DNA from: Epiperipatus broadwayi
Lineage: Eukaryota; Onychophora; Udeonychophora; Euonychophora; Peripatidae
Assembly (NCBI GenBank): GCA_028023455.1
Contig: JAQFVV010000003.1
Location: 1,074,001 to 1,138,000 of the forward strand
Direction of reading: 5' to 3'
DNA: 64,000 nt
The position numbers and the translations under genes are program-made. Shown one piece after another: positions 49,086-60,751 of the stretch. How positions within the stretch are numbered: position 1 is the stretch's first letter; each line of letters starts with the position of its first letter. A model generated the notes under the pieces. That model did no database searches, was not told where the DNA came from, and saw only the letters and a list, made by a program, of their open reading frames with translations.

Positions 49086-51384
49086 TGTGTAAACATGATG
49101 CATATAATAATATTAATCATTTAATAATTGATTATATAAATATTGCATATTATTGTTAAGAAACTAAAAAAATTATAATAATAAATAATAATAATTTATT
49201 CATTTTCAAATTGCTACGCTCAAATACATAAATAAAAACATTGCTCTAATTTTTGAGTTTGATAATTGCAGTTTGTATATTTATTATTTAGATTTATTAT
49301 AAAACACACTACTGCCACATCTAGAGTGTGCTAGAATTCAAATGTTATAAATAATGTGTTATATAAATTAAATGTTTATAATGCCTAGATATGGAGTGGT
49401 AGAGTAGAAAACTAGAAGATCTATTCTTTGTTGACTAAAGTAAAAACAAATGTCAGTTTATTAAATCAATAGAGTTATAATTTGTTCAACATGACAGATG
49501 GGTGTTTAAATGTCACATGATCTTCTGTGCAACTAATAAGACTTTATATAATGTAGTTATTGATTGCTTTTTTGCTTGGAATACTTCCACATATTACTTT
49601 TCAACCTTATTTAAAAATAGTTAGCTGAAGGTGTGTGTAATTGAACTTATTGTCTGATGTATTAACTTTTTTAATCACTGCATGACTGTTTTCTAAATAT
49701 GTTCAACTGTATGAACATACCTCTGCACTAATTAAGCTTAGTTGATTACTAAGCTGCCTATTGTAAATGGTATCCCTTTTTGAAATTGTTGAACAACATA
49801 CTAATAGCTGAATGATCAAGGAATGATTCAGTTATTGGCAGCTTTGATATTGCTTGGCATCAAACTTTTCAGAAATGCATGGTTATGAGCTACTGTCTCC
49901 TCATATATAAAAACAGTATTCTTTATTTTTATATGACATTTGGTAGCCAAACACCTATTGCATGTTTGATTATAAATGTAGAGAAGGATCCATAGAAAGA
50001 CATGCCTAAGATGCCAACAAAGAGCATTATAGCTTAGTATATTTATTTGTAACAAAAAAGTATAGTAAAGAAATTTTAATAATTGACTAATACATCTTAT
50101 CTATGTAAATATGTACACACACCTTATAAAGACTGCTAAAGTATTTTGAATATATAAGCCAACAACATATCATGAAAAGCTCCTATGATTCTTCAGCACA
50201 ACCTTGCCAATGCATTTTTGGATATAATAAATAATCTTAATATATTAATTAGCTGCATTTCATTATGCATTATTCTAAAATAGGCAATACTAAACATGAT
50301 TATGACACAAATAGTTATGTAAGTATTGATTTAGTTCATAAAGGCTAAATTAGAGTTTATGTAATTGGCTGAGTGAACAAAATATAAATAATTACTGTCC
50401 AGTATTGAATGAAATCAACTATATGAATCAATTGTGATACTTGAATTAATTTTTATTATTCTATTGTTAGCTTATATTATGAAATCTAAATCATTCATAT
50501 TTCACTTCCCAAATATTTTTCCAGTTTTTTTTTTTTTTGGTCATGTTATTTACACCATATAAATGTTATTTCTTTTCTGCATCCATTATTTCTTAAACTG
50601 TAAATTTTATTGCATCAAACATTAACCAATCACAGTACTGATGCAACATTTTCCTGCATGAAAATACTGAAATTCTGTCATGAGTAAAGCTTCATTAACG
50701 ATGGTTATGTTCACTTTTGACTTTTAGTTCATCACAAATAATAAAGCATAAGTGGAAGGATTTTTATGACAACAGTTCAAGATTTTATACATGTTAAAAA
50801 AAGTTTTAAGATATTGCTTACAGAAAAGAATTGTTGTGTTTAATGCATCCTTTTTGGCTCATGATCTCCCAAGACTTCAATAATTATTGAGATTGTGTGC
50901 ATGTGTGACCTGAAATAATGTATCTATTTTTTGAAACCTTATTGCATCAACTAAAATTATTTCACGTCCCATATGCACACAATGTCATTAATTCTCAAGG
51001 TCTTGGAAGATCAAGAGACACAAAGTAAGTATTAAACAATGCTAATCAAAGATTGTTTTACGTTTTGTTGCTTGTAAAATTGAAATCAAGACTGTTATTT
51101 ATAATGTAAATATTTAAATTATTATTTTTTATATTAAGTTATTATTGTGATATAAAATTATATATATATTGCAAAGAATAGTTTCAGAATGTGATGATTA
51201 TAATGTCTGTGTTATATTTACAGTTAATTGTATTTTACAGGTATTTAAATAGTAAGTAAGAATTATTAAATTTTTCTTATCTATTTTTAGTGATTTCTTG
51301 ATATTATCATTTTCCTGTATCTGTCATTTATTTTCTTATTTCCCTGCAAATAATATTGTATCAAAATCTTACTGTGTATATAAT

Positions 51385-53287
51385 AATCATCATCATTGTT
51401 TTCAATCTATTGATTCACTGTGGGATGAAAACTTTTCCAACTTTGTCTAATCTTTAGTTTCTCTTCTCCACAACAATTTCCTTATATCATCCATCCATTT
51501 CAGATCTTTTTTTAGGTCTTTTACAATCTCTTGGGATCCAGTTTAAGTTTTATACTATCCAACTATTTCATTATCTCTTCTAGGAATATAACCAGGCCAA
51601 TTCCATTTCAGTTCCTTAATTCTTTCAAGAATATCAATAATGACTTTAATCTTTCTTATTGCATTGCCAAATCCATATAATATTAAATCATCTATGCTCC
51701 TTATTATTGTGTTACAATTCTTTTATTACAACCCACTATGACAATTTTAATTGCCTCAGCAATTTCCTTCAGAACTTCTAATTATATTTTCAAACCTTAA
51801 CTTCTAAATTCAAAGTTTGAATTTAGATGTTAAGGTTTGAATTAAACAGTTAAGGTTTGGAAATATAATTAGATGTTCTGAAGAAGATTACTGGGGCAAA
51901 CAAAACTGTCATAGTGAGTTATAATAAAAGTTTGCATTTAGCAGTTAAGGTTGGAAATATAATTAGAAGTTCTGAAGAAGATTGCTGGACAATTGAAACT
52001 GACATAGTGGGTTGTAATAAAAGTATTGTAAAACAGTAATAAAAAGCATAAATGATTTAATATTATAATATCAATAATATCTGTTCATTCTCTTACCTGT
52101 GTATTTTGTCTTCATACTCTTCTTGTTACTTTTAACATACAACTCTTCATATTTTAGTAAGAGATCCGAAGTCTCTAAATCATCCTTCTGTTAATCTGAT
52201 CCATATTTAAGAACTGGTAAATCACATCTATTAAAAACTTTCCTTTAAAATATATAGACATATTTTCTTTTTGATATTCATTTCTAACAAAAATATCTCA
52301 GGTATGTTCATTATGTTTCCATTTGTATAATTATCTGACCAAGGTATTTGTAGTTGTTAATTTCTAAATTATGATTATAAATCTTTTTTTCTTCTTTTGA
52401 CAAAGTCCAGTTAATTATTCCTTAGAATTTGTAGCATTTATCTTTAATTCTACTTTTCATTTTTATCTGATAACTTTAGCAATATTTTCTGAAGCACTGA
52501 AGCCTTGTTTTTCCAAAAATAACATATCATTTGCAAAATGTAGATTACTTAAATAAAATCCATTTTTTAAACTTCTGTAGCTTCTCATATTAACCCGTAA
52601 AAAGTTTTGTAGATATGGAATCATCCTGTTTTGTATCTTTCTTAATAATAATTTACTTAGTATCACAATGTAATTTAATCATTGCTGTTGCATTTTGATA
52701 AATATTCAAAGCTTTAATCACTGAAAAAATGCTTATAGAATCAAATGTCTTTTCATAATCTAAAAATCACAGCATGAAAGCAACTTATAGTCTTTGGTTC
52801 TTTCTATAACTTCTTTCAACACTTGGTTATGACCATTATGCTCAAACCTCTTTTAAATGTGGATTGTTCTTTTGGTTGATTAAAATCCAAACTTTGCAGT
52901 AGACAAGTTATAATTATTTTGATAAAGATTTTGTATAGAGTTGATAAAAGTATGGTGAGTCTGTAATTTCTAACATATTCTTTATCACCTTTCTTAAATA
53001 TCAAAGTTACTATTGCATTTTCCAATCATTTGATACACTCTTATAATTTAGATATTTGGTCTGCAACTTTTCTAACAATTGCTTCATTTATGATATCAAT
53101 TATAGTCCCATCATTTCTCAGAGATTTTTTTTTTGTCATAGATTCAATTGTATGCCTTATTTCTTTACTTATAATGTTGGACAATTCAGAAATGTACTGA
53201 CTATAAGGAATAGTTTATTTTTTGTTTTTATTACTATATAATCCTTATAGAAGTCTTTCACATATTTTATAATGTCATTTCTCTTTA
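51385..53287 (-). mobile_element. RTE-type LINE, reverse transcriptase to 3' end, decayed and interrupted
   Basis: Minus strand, reading from high to low coordinates. 53025-52816 gives ENAIVTLIFKKGDKEYVRNY then LTILLSTLYKIF and SLDFNQPKEQSTFKRG, the fingers/palm start of an RTE-type reverse transcriptase. 52666-52463 gives HFANDMLFLEK, the catalytic FADD box changed to FAND, so catalysis is lost. 51560-51420 gives the C-terminal tail (KRPKKRSEMDG-like, then DKVGKVFIPQ). The 3' end near 51385 has the tga/atg-rich run usual for RTE. A foldback element (51674-52072) has split it. Several stops and shifts; a pseudogene. Confidence 0.85.
51674..52072. repeat. Foldback element with tandemly doubled right arm, inside the LINE
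   Basis: Left arm atataatattaaatcatcta to ttctaattatattttc; mirrored right arm ending gcataaatgatttaatatta near 52066. In the right arm a unit of about 95-100 bp, from ttaaggtt-ggaaatataatt to gttataataaaag, occurs twice (51845-51930 and 51944-52025). Each unit contains ctgaagaagatt ... gaaac or caaaac; in the left arm (minus strand) the corresponding stretch forms a perfect aattgc/gcaatt hairpin around tgag. This CTGANGA-hairpin-GAAAC order recalls a hammerhead core. I find no good helix I. Same design as 7122-7405. Confidence 0.75.
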
Positions 53288-53765
53288 AAACAGTGACAGT
53301 GTCTCCATCACATAGTGCCATCCAGTACAAGCCATAGTAATCAATGGTTGCAAGAAAGTTTTTGCATAAAATCCCTATCTTGTGCCTGCTCATCCAATAT
53401 CCCTAGATTAGTTTCTGACTTGTGGCTTTCATCAGTGAGGAGCCTTGGATCTGAAAGCAACACACTTAGATCTTAGGATCCAAAGCAACCCTCCAGAAGT
53501 CACCTCTTCTGCTTTTTAAATTAACTATAAAGGTATAAGTCTAAGATGAAAACACAATAACATTTTCTATTCAAGTTCATTCACTTGTATAGTTATACAA
53601 ATGTGAACTCAGTTTAGTATCTATATATTTTGATATATTTGATTTTAGACATTGGATGAGTAAGCATTAGATAAGGATTTTATGTAAAAACCTTCTTGCA
53701 TCCATTGATTATTAAAGTTTGCACTGTGTGGCACTATTTCATGGAGGATTTATCACTACAAGCAG
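53288..53765 (-). mobile_element. Family I ribozyme-bearing element, mostly antisense
   Basis: Antisense unit from tctccatcacatagtgcc (53299) through the motif (53394-53458) and the spacer seen at 36305-36480, up to about 53648. There it switches to a sense fragment, attggatgagtaagcattag ... ggcactatttcatggagg (to about 53750). So the copy is a foldback with arms of very different length. It adjoins the LINE remnant and the 225-bp frame 53169-53393 runs across the joint; that frame is not a gene. Confidence 0.75.
53394..53458 (-). ncRNA. Hammerhead-ribozyme-like motif, mutated (family I)
   Basis: Minus strand: CCAA (53455-53458), TCCTCA, CTGATGA (53429-53435), AGC-cacaa-GTC, GAAA, CTAATC, TAGGGA, TTGG read from ccaa at 53394-53397. 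The core CTGATGA and GAAA are intact and the two-part helix I is recognisable with one mismatch. The cleavage triplet is ATC and helix II has lost pairs. Confidence 0.5.
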
Positions 53766-54013
53766 AAAGGGTACAAATAATGAAGTTGTGTAAGAATAAA
53801 TTTAGGTCAAGTGATTATACAGAAAATGATTTATTGATCTTTATGCTGGGGTAGGAAAAAATAAGGAAGATCTCGATACAAGGCCATGGAGTGAATGAAG
53901 AGGATGGGAAAAACTTAGGATGGGGAATGGAAAGGGAAGCTAAGATGGCTAATAGGTTTTTCTTGGACAAATTGGCTGAGAGATTTCTGATTTTGATAAA
54001 GGAGTAGCCATAT

Positions 54014-55666
54014 TGTGATGGTTAGATTTGGACATTCACATAACAAAATCCAGAGTCCAGACAAAATACATCAATGCTGACTGAAATGGGATGGTTAGAT
54101 CCTGAATCTGACCAAGCTTCAATTTATTTACCAGTACTCTGCAATTTAACACCTTATGAATGTCATTTCTGAAGTTACACACAGGTCTCAATTTTTTTTA
54201 TGTGCTGACTCTGAACAGGGAGAGACATGAGACTCGGAAACCAATTAAAGATTTAACTAAAGGGTTAAAATTGACTACTTAACACATTAATTAATTTAAA
54301 AATAAAGTTAATACAATGATTATCTATAATGCATATCATACATATATAAATTAATAAGGAATTGGTCTTGGATTGGAATCAGATTACGAGGAAGAAAAAT
54401 ATGAAATGAGTTTTATATTTTAAAAAGGTTTATTAAAATAAAATAAAATCAAACAAAATAAAATGACAGTAATTATATGGTGATAAGTATATGAGATCAA
54501 CACACACAGGGATTACATAGTGGATGAGACTAAATTATTATAGTGCAAACCCATCATAAAGATAGCAAAACATAATATACAAAGCATACTTTGTAAAAAC
54601 ATGCCCACAATGCATAAATAAAATACAAATATGTATATTTAAAACTAATTGCATCTAAAACAGATAGCTTTTATCTGTATAGCTAACTGAATTCAGTTCT
54701 TAAAATAGCATTATAATTATGCTAACTAAAAAGGGCTAAAACTAAATTATCAATCTAGTTTAAAATACTAAATGTATATCTTTAATCGCAATTTAAGGAG
54801 GAGAAAGTCTATTTAATGGGAATTAATAAGACATTAATAAATATACTTTATTATTATCTCTAAAGACTAGTCTATTACTTCTAAATAATAGATATTAAAA
54901 GTTATACTGTATAAATCTGACTAGGCAAATCATAATAAATATTAATATAGTGTAAATCTAAATCAGTCGATAATACTGAGTAGTAGATATGGCAGTTATT
55001 ATCAGACATAATAGGATTTCGAAACAGCACTCTAGTGGACCAAACAGCATTGTTAAAATATTAACATGGAGATATTAATAATCATACATCCATTAAAAGT
55101 TTATTAAAATTAGTGCTCATTGTTTTGAAATACTTGGCATATTATAACATATATAAAATATATATAGGCATAACTGCAGAACTAAAGAGACTTAGATAAA
55201 TAACTGATTACAGTTATTATAATTTAGAGACACAAATTAAAATTACAGATGGTTTCAGGCAAGTTTTATACTTATAAATTGTTATTTTAAACAGAATTTC
55301 AAGATTTAATAGTGAACATTAAGTTTACCTAAAGCTATCTTTAAATATTAAGTTTAGAAATTGATTTTAGAGCTCTGTGGTGTTTTGAAAGAAATATTAT
55401 CGAGCTTCTTGATTGCAGCTTGTACTTTAGGCACATCAGATGATAGGCATAGTAGCACTCTTCTCTGGATAAGTGGTATGATTTAAGAGGCCATTCTCTT
55501 TCAGCAGGTTGTTGCTGGAAAGTCTCCCATCTCCACGATGATAGTTACATGCCATTGTGGCATGTAGGATGGGCTCAAGATCACCATCTTCCCACAGGAA
55601 AATGGCAAATCTACATCCTCCTACTCTGTCATTTCAAAATAAAAACTGGTGTGGATTCTGGTAGCA
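54014..55666 (-). mobile_element. Solo LTR of a Gypsy-type element
   Basis: On the minus strand it starts TGCTACCAGAATCC and ends CCATCACA (TG...CA). It is flanked by the 4-bp direct repeat atat (54010-54013 and 55667-55670). It is the inverted, diverged counterpart of 57061-59377. Matching blocks include gactttccagcaac, the 'ggcataatcc/agataaaagctatctgtttta' zone (54660-54700 against 58100-58135), 'cagtactcc-aatttaacacc' and the final ttttgtt-tgtgaatgt zone. A minus-strand AATAAA lies at 54429-54434, where the plus LTR has one at 58911. No internal coding sequence adjoins, hence solo LTR. The 4-bp duplication alone could be chance in AT-rich DNA. Confidence 0.7.
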
Positions 55667-56179
55667 ATATTTCAAGTAAAAATATAAAATAAGGTCCAGA
55701 GTATAAAAATATAAACTATTTATATGATGTTCAGGTCAGACCATATTTTGTCAGCAAAATGGGTTTACAGCTGATAAATCCATTAGCATTCATTTGCTAT
55801 CTTATAATTTAATTTACTAAATTTATTTAAACTTTTGTTTTAAATTTTAAACAAATTTTTTAACTTGATTCTGACCATCTCAATTCCCCAAAGACTTAGT
55901 AATAGTTCCAGCTCAGTGGATATTGTTTACTATAAAATATATTTTAGAAAAATATAGATTTAAAACTTCACTCACATGCTACATTAACACAGGTGCATAA
56001 TGGTGTGATTTTTGTTTACAACTATTTCAATTTAAAATTAAGAAGCATTAGAAACTTCTAAATAATATTTAAATCATATTGTGCTATATAATGAAACAGA
56101 TATTACTGTCCTTCTATCTGTTTCACCTTTATGTCTCCATAGACACATCTATGCCGGTTTTAAACACTCTTTAGTACAC

Positions 56180-56340
56180 GTGTATATGTATCCACTCAGT
56201 GTTATATGCCTTTACACAGCTGTATATATATATATGTTTACACAGTTGTATATATCCACACAGCGATATATTCATTTATACAGTTATATATGTAGTCACA
56301 GTTTTATATGCATTCAAACAATTATATGTTTATTGTCACA
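56180..56340 (+). repeat. Minisatellite-like tandem repeat
   Basis: About six imperfect units of 20-27 bp of the type (t)acacagttgtatatat, between about 56190 and 56335. The 109-codon open frame across it, rich in Y, I, H and C, is a translation of the repeat and not a gene. Confidence 0.7.
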
Positions 56341-56517
56341 CATACAAGCACCTGTAAATGATAATGATATTAAATTTTGTATAGATATATTGCAGCATTT
56401 ATATAAATAATATATTGTATAAGGGTTATTTTGTTTAGAAAATGTGGCTAAATATTCTTTAACAAGTTTGGTTTAAGTAAATTATAAATCACATGCGAAA
56501 TTCACAGATTGGTAATA

Positions 56518-57012
56518 AGATTTTTATTTAGAATAATTCGCAGGTGGGATCAGATAGTCCCTAGGTTATTGACATTGTTTTAGAGCTCATTCATTACGAT
56601 TGTAATGAATTTCTTTTCCCAGATCAAACCAGTAAAAAGTTGGCAACAAGATAAAAAAAGAGAGATTAGAATCAAAAGAGACAGATTGCTGTAAAACTTA
56701 GAAGAAGTTTGAATTGTGCTTTAAAATAGATAGTCACTGGCTTTTGATCTAGGGAATATAGATATCGCAGATTTTTATTTAGAATAATTTGCAGGTGGGA
56801 TCAGATAGTCCCTAGGTTATTGACATTGTTCTAGAGCTCATTCATTACGATTGTAATGAATTTCTTTTCCCAGATCAAACCAGTAAAAGTTTGGGCAACA
56901 AGATAAAAAAAAGATAAGAATCAAAAGAGACCTAAGGCTAAAACTTAGAAGTCTGAATTGTGTTTTAAAATAGATGGTCGCTGGCTTTTGATCTAGGGAA
57001 TATAAATATTGC
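56518..57012 (+). repeat. Direct tandem duplication, units of 251 and 244 bp
   Basis: Unit 1 starts agatttttatttagaataa at 56518 and unit 2 the same at 56769; a third start (agattttttttgaaag) at 57013 breaks off. The units share long exact blocks such as gatcagatagtccctaggtt and cattacgattgtaatgaatt. They differ by small indels. The duplication ends about 50 bp before the Gypsy LTR. The 111-codon minus frame at 56838-57173 is not supported by anything. Confidence 0.9.
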
Positions 57013-57060
57013 AGATTTTTTTTGAAAGGACTCTCTTTAGCTTTTTTTTCTGAAAATTGT

Positions 57061-59377
57061 TGTGGAGACCAGAATCCAAAAATGATCGAGTAAAATAATA
57101 TATTTACTGGCTCTGAAGCCAGATGGCTACTCTCAATTCCTCTAAACATTCCTTTGAATAGACTTTCCAGCAACCTGCATGGAGAATATGAAGAAATTTA
57201 ACCTATCTGAAAGGCCACTGAAGATTATGACGCTGTCAGACGCCCTATTCCAACCACTATCATTGATATACGCTTCAAGTCCACTCAAGGAGGCAGAGAG
57301 AGATGGTAATCATTTTTAAAAAGAAGCTGCGGTATGAACTTTAATCTATAAATTCTTAAAACACTTTAAAAAGAACGTTCTATCTAAATTATAAAAACTC
57401 TTTCAATTTTACCCTCTTATAAAACGAAACTATCAGTCTGTGTAACTTTATCTATAATGTAAAAAAAAAAAAAGCTCACTTACTTTAATTTTATAAACTG
57501 CTGAAATCTTTTATGAATTAAAAGATTTCATATTTTTTTTATACTCATTAAATGTCCGAAATTTATTCTCTTCAATTCTTACAAGCTAACGGTCTTGCCT
57601 AATTTCAGTAATTTTAATATTTTGTTTAAATGCATTTTGTTATGTTTAATATGTGATAATATGCTCAGATTTCGAAACAATGAAACTAAGTAAGTAATTT
57701 ATAAAGGAGATAATTGTAATCTTCACTTAGACATTTTAAAAGCCTTGTTTATTTTATTAAATCATTGTTTTGAAATTATAATATTGGTAATAAACGAATG
57801 CGCTAACCACTCGTTGTTATCATAGTTATATATATATTGTAAAATCGTATTTTTTTTAAGATTTGCTTAACCGATCTTATATTATAACCTTTGATATTTA
57901 TTAGTTGGAAGGGGATATATATATTGTCTAGAGATGATAAAGTATATTTGCTAATGTTTGTATTAAGTCCCATCGAATATACTTTCCCTCCTTAATTAAG
58001 AATATTTATATGCAGATTCAGGATCTTAACTAGATTATTTTTATGTAGTTTAAGCCCATTTTATTAGCATACTTATAATGCTAATTTTAAGAACTGTTTT
58101 GAATTAGCTTGACAGATAAAAGCTATCTGTTTTAGGCGCAATTAATTATATGCATACTTATTGCTTTTTATATATATATTGCGTGCATTGCGGGTGTGTT
58201 TTTTATATAGTACACTTATATGTGTTACGTTTTGCTGCCTCTGACAAGGGTTCACGGTAACAAACCGCCCCTTTATTTAGTTCGGGTTATGGCTATCTTC
58301 ATTAGAACTGGGGGCGTGAGGACCCAGATTTTTCCATAAAGCCAATCCGACTTCCTGAACTTTATGTTCATATATCAATAGCAGCAAACCGTCGGTCTCA
58401 GAGCAAACCGAGCATTTGATGCTGAAACTCTTGAAGAATCACACACTCGCACTGCAAGTTTATTTCTTTAATATTTTATATAGCGCCATAGCGCATATAT
58501 GTGGACCTAATGGTAACCAGTTCTTTTTCCCATATTAATTAATCATTCAGCTTTAGACTGGAGTTTGAATCTGGTTATCAGTTTGAATCTGCATGATTCT
58601 GAGTTTATTTAGTTGCTCAGTTAATTAGTATATATAACAGTCTTTAAAACTGGCTGTACTCATCATCATCTCTACTAAAGTATCAACTTCTAACTTAAGC
58701 AAGTCAAGTTCATAAGATGAGCATATTAAATAATTAGGCATGACCTCTATAACTCACACACACATGTATTGTAATATGTTTAAAAGGGAACAGATGTACT
58801 TGATAACAGTCCCAACTATTGTAACATGCTTGCCTGTATTGAATACCTTGTGAAGATTATACAATCCCTGCCATTATGATATTTTGTGTTAGATCATTTG
58901 TTATTGTTTTAATAAATCTTTTTTAAATATAAACTGTTGTATATCTTTCTTGCTCAGACTCTAGATCAAACCAAACCACAGTATCTTATCCAATCCATAG
59001 TATTTTATCCAATCCACAGTATATTATTAAATGTCACAGTTCATTACTCCAATTTCTTAATGAGTTTATATGCTATATGTGTATGTCTAGTATTTAAGAT
59101 TAATAGAGTGTCAAGTGTTATATATATCACTTATTTAGTTAGGTTAGTAATGACCTTAAGTCTCGTGTTTCTCCCTGTTCTATGTCGGCTCGCGGTTAAA
59201 TGAGAACTGAGTGTAGCCCCAGGAATGTCACTCATAAGGTGTTAAATTTGGAGTACTGGCAGATGAGTTGGAGTTTGGTCGGATTAGAGGTCTCAACCAC
59301 CTCACTACGGTCAGCTTTGGTATATTTTGCTTGGGCTCTGAATTTTGTTGCATGAGTGTACAAATCTGACTGTTACA
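57061..59377 (+). mobile_element. 5' LTR of the Gypsy element (candidate)
   Basis: Boundaries come from comparison with the inverted solo LTR: start TGTGGAGACCAGAATCC at 57061 and end CTGTTACA at 59377, so TG...CA. It is about 660 bp longer than the solo copy. The extra material includes the less AT-rich block 58240-58470 (tctgacaagggttcacgg ... gaatcacacactcgcac), which has no counterpart there. AATAAA at 58911-58916 is the probable polyadenylation signal. The 3' LTR lies beyond the window, so identity of the two LTRs and the target duplication cannot be checked. An uncertain point is that the leader to gag is then about 1.4 kb. Confidence 0.6.
58911..58916 (+). promoter_or_regulatory. LTR polyadenylation signal AATAAA
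   Basis: AATAAA followed by tctttttt; the homologous place in the inverted solo LTR also has AATAAA (minus strand, 54429-54434) followed by the same T-rich context. Conservation between two diverged copies supports function in transcript 3' end formation. Confidence 0.5.
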
Positions 59378-60000
59378 TAGGTTTTTTTTTCCTCGATTAT
59401 GGACGCCCTTCCGTGGGGCCTAGTTAATTTTCACGACCCTGAAAGATAGATATATGAGTACAAATTTTTGTTTTCCTGATTATGTAAAATTTTTTTTTTC
59501 ACTGATTATGGATGCTTAAGTCAGTGGGCTTCTTCAATTGATGTTCATGTCCCTGAACTGAGTATAGGCCCTGAACATGGTCTTGAACCAGGTATAGGCC
59601 CTAAATTGAATATATGTTTTTTTTTTTGAATATGCATTTATATTATATTTTCTCTCCAAATATGAATGCCATGCATGGACAAACTTAGTTACACACCCTA
59701 AACAGAGTGTGTGGGTGTTGATGATATATATATATAAAAGATTTTTTTTTTGTGAAATATTTTTTTTTAACAACATTTGCATATGTATATTTTTTCTCTT
59801 GAGTATGAACAACCAGTTAGTTAATTCACATGCCCTGAACTGATAAAAGCATTGAACTGAATACAGGTCCTGAACTGAATACAGGCTCTGAATTGATATA
59901 TGTTGAAAAATATATGTAAATTTTTTTTTTTTAAATTATGGTATTGCAATGGGAGGAGTATTCTTGACTATATACACATGAGCCATATATATATATATAA
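59378..60000 (+). repeat. Degenerate tandem repeats in the Gypsy leader
   Basis: Four or more units of roughly 105-160 bp, each with a T-run, '-gattatgga-gcc', a GTGGGC-like word, then 'aatt-tcac--ccctgaa' and 'tga-tataggccctgaac'. Unit starts are near 59382, 59490, 59620, 59750 and 59920. The first unit holds tggacgcccttccgtggggc (59400-59419), which resembles the tRNA-Lys primer-binding site used by many retroelements. Confidence 0.65.
59400..59419 (+). promoter_or_regulatory. Candidate primer-binding site A (tRNA-Lys-like)
   Basis: tggacgcccttccgtggggc begins 23 bases after the LTR end and shares TGG, CGCCC and CGTGGGGC with the known tRNA-Lys site, with an inserted A and a changed middle. 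Position favours it; sequence is imperfect. Confidence 0.35.
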
Positions 60001-60194
60001 ATTTTATAATTTTTTTTTTTGTCTATTTACTGAGACTCTGTTTACTTTAAGTAAAGAATTTTAAAAGTGTCTCTGGCTCAGATATAGCATGAATGTATGC
60101 AGGATATGTCAACCAGATATTAGGTGTGTCACATACATGTTGGAAATTGGAATCTTAGGTTATATATGTGGTGTTTTTCTTGCTCACTGGTGAC

Positions 60195-60210
60195 TGGCGC
60201 CCGGGGGTGA
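60195..60210 (+). promoter_or_regulatory. Candidate primer-binding site B
   Basis: TGGCGCCCGGGGGTGA starts with the eight bases TGGCGCCC of classical lysine-tRNA sites and stands out from its AT-rich surroundings. It is 818 bases past the LTR end proposed here, which would be unworkable unless the LTR really ends near 60190. The sequence before it (gctcactggtgac) has no CA directly at the joint. Confidence 0.35.
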
Positions 60211-60751
60211 TTTGAATAGGTTGATAGTCATCCTCATATAAATTTTGTCATCAGGGGTAGAGAAAAGGGTTTGCATAAAGGGGCTCTATCGCTTTAAACT
60301 TATTATAAAAATTTGGATTGGTTTGGAGAATGAGCAAGGAAACAAAAAAGAGGCAAGGTCAAAGTAGATTAAATAAATGGAGATATATACGTGTACTTCA
60401 GATCAAACCTGGCATAGAAAGCAAAATTTTTTTTTCATAAAAATTTTTTTTTTTAAAGTCTTTTCTTAGGAATGATCGGCTTCAGTGAAGGAAGAAAGGA
60501 GGTGCAATTGGTAATATAATTTTTTTTTTTAATTTTTTTTTTTTACATAAATGCTTTTACTATATACTTTTAAATTTTTTTTTTATAAAATACTTGAGTA
60601 TGTTAGATGTAAACAGGGCTTAAACTTGATAGTGGCAGTGGTTATTGAGATCAGTAGTAAGGATAGGTTAATAAAGGAATGCAGTGGTCTGAAAGTTAGG
60701 AATTAGAGAGAGAGAGAGAGCCATTTTGGGGGGAGAGTCAGTAAATAACCA

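Noticed and set aside
56081-56410. 109-codon open frame
   Set aside because: It is a translation of an imperfect 20-27 bp tandem repeat.
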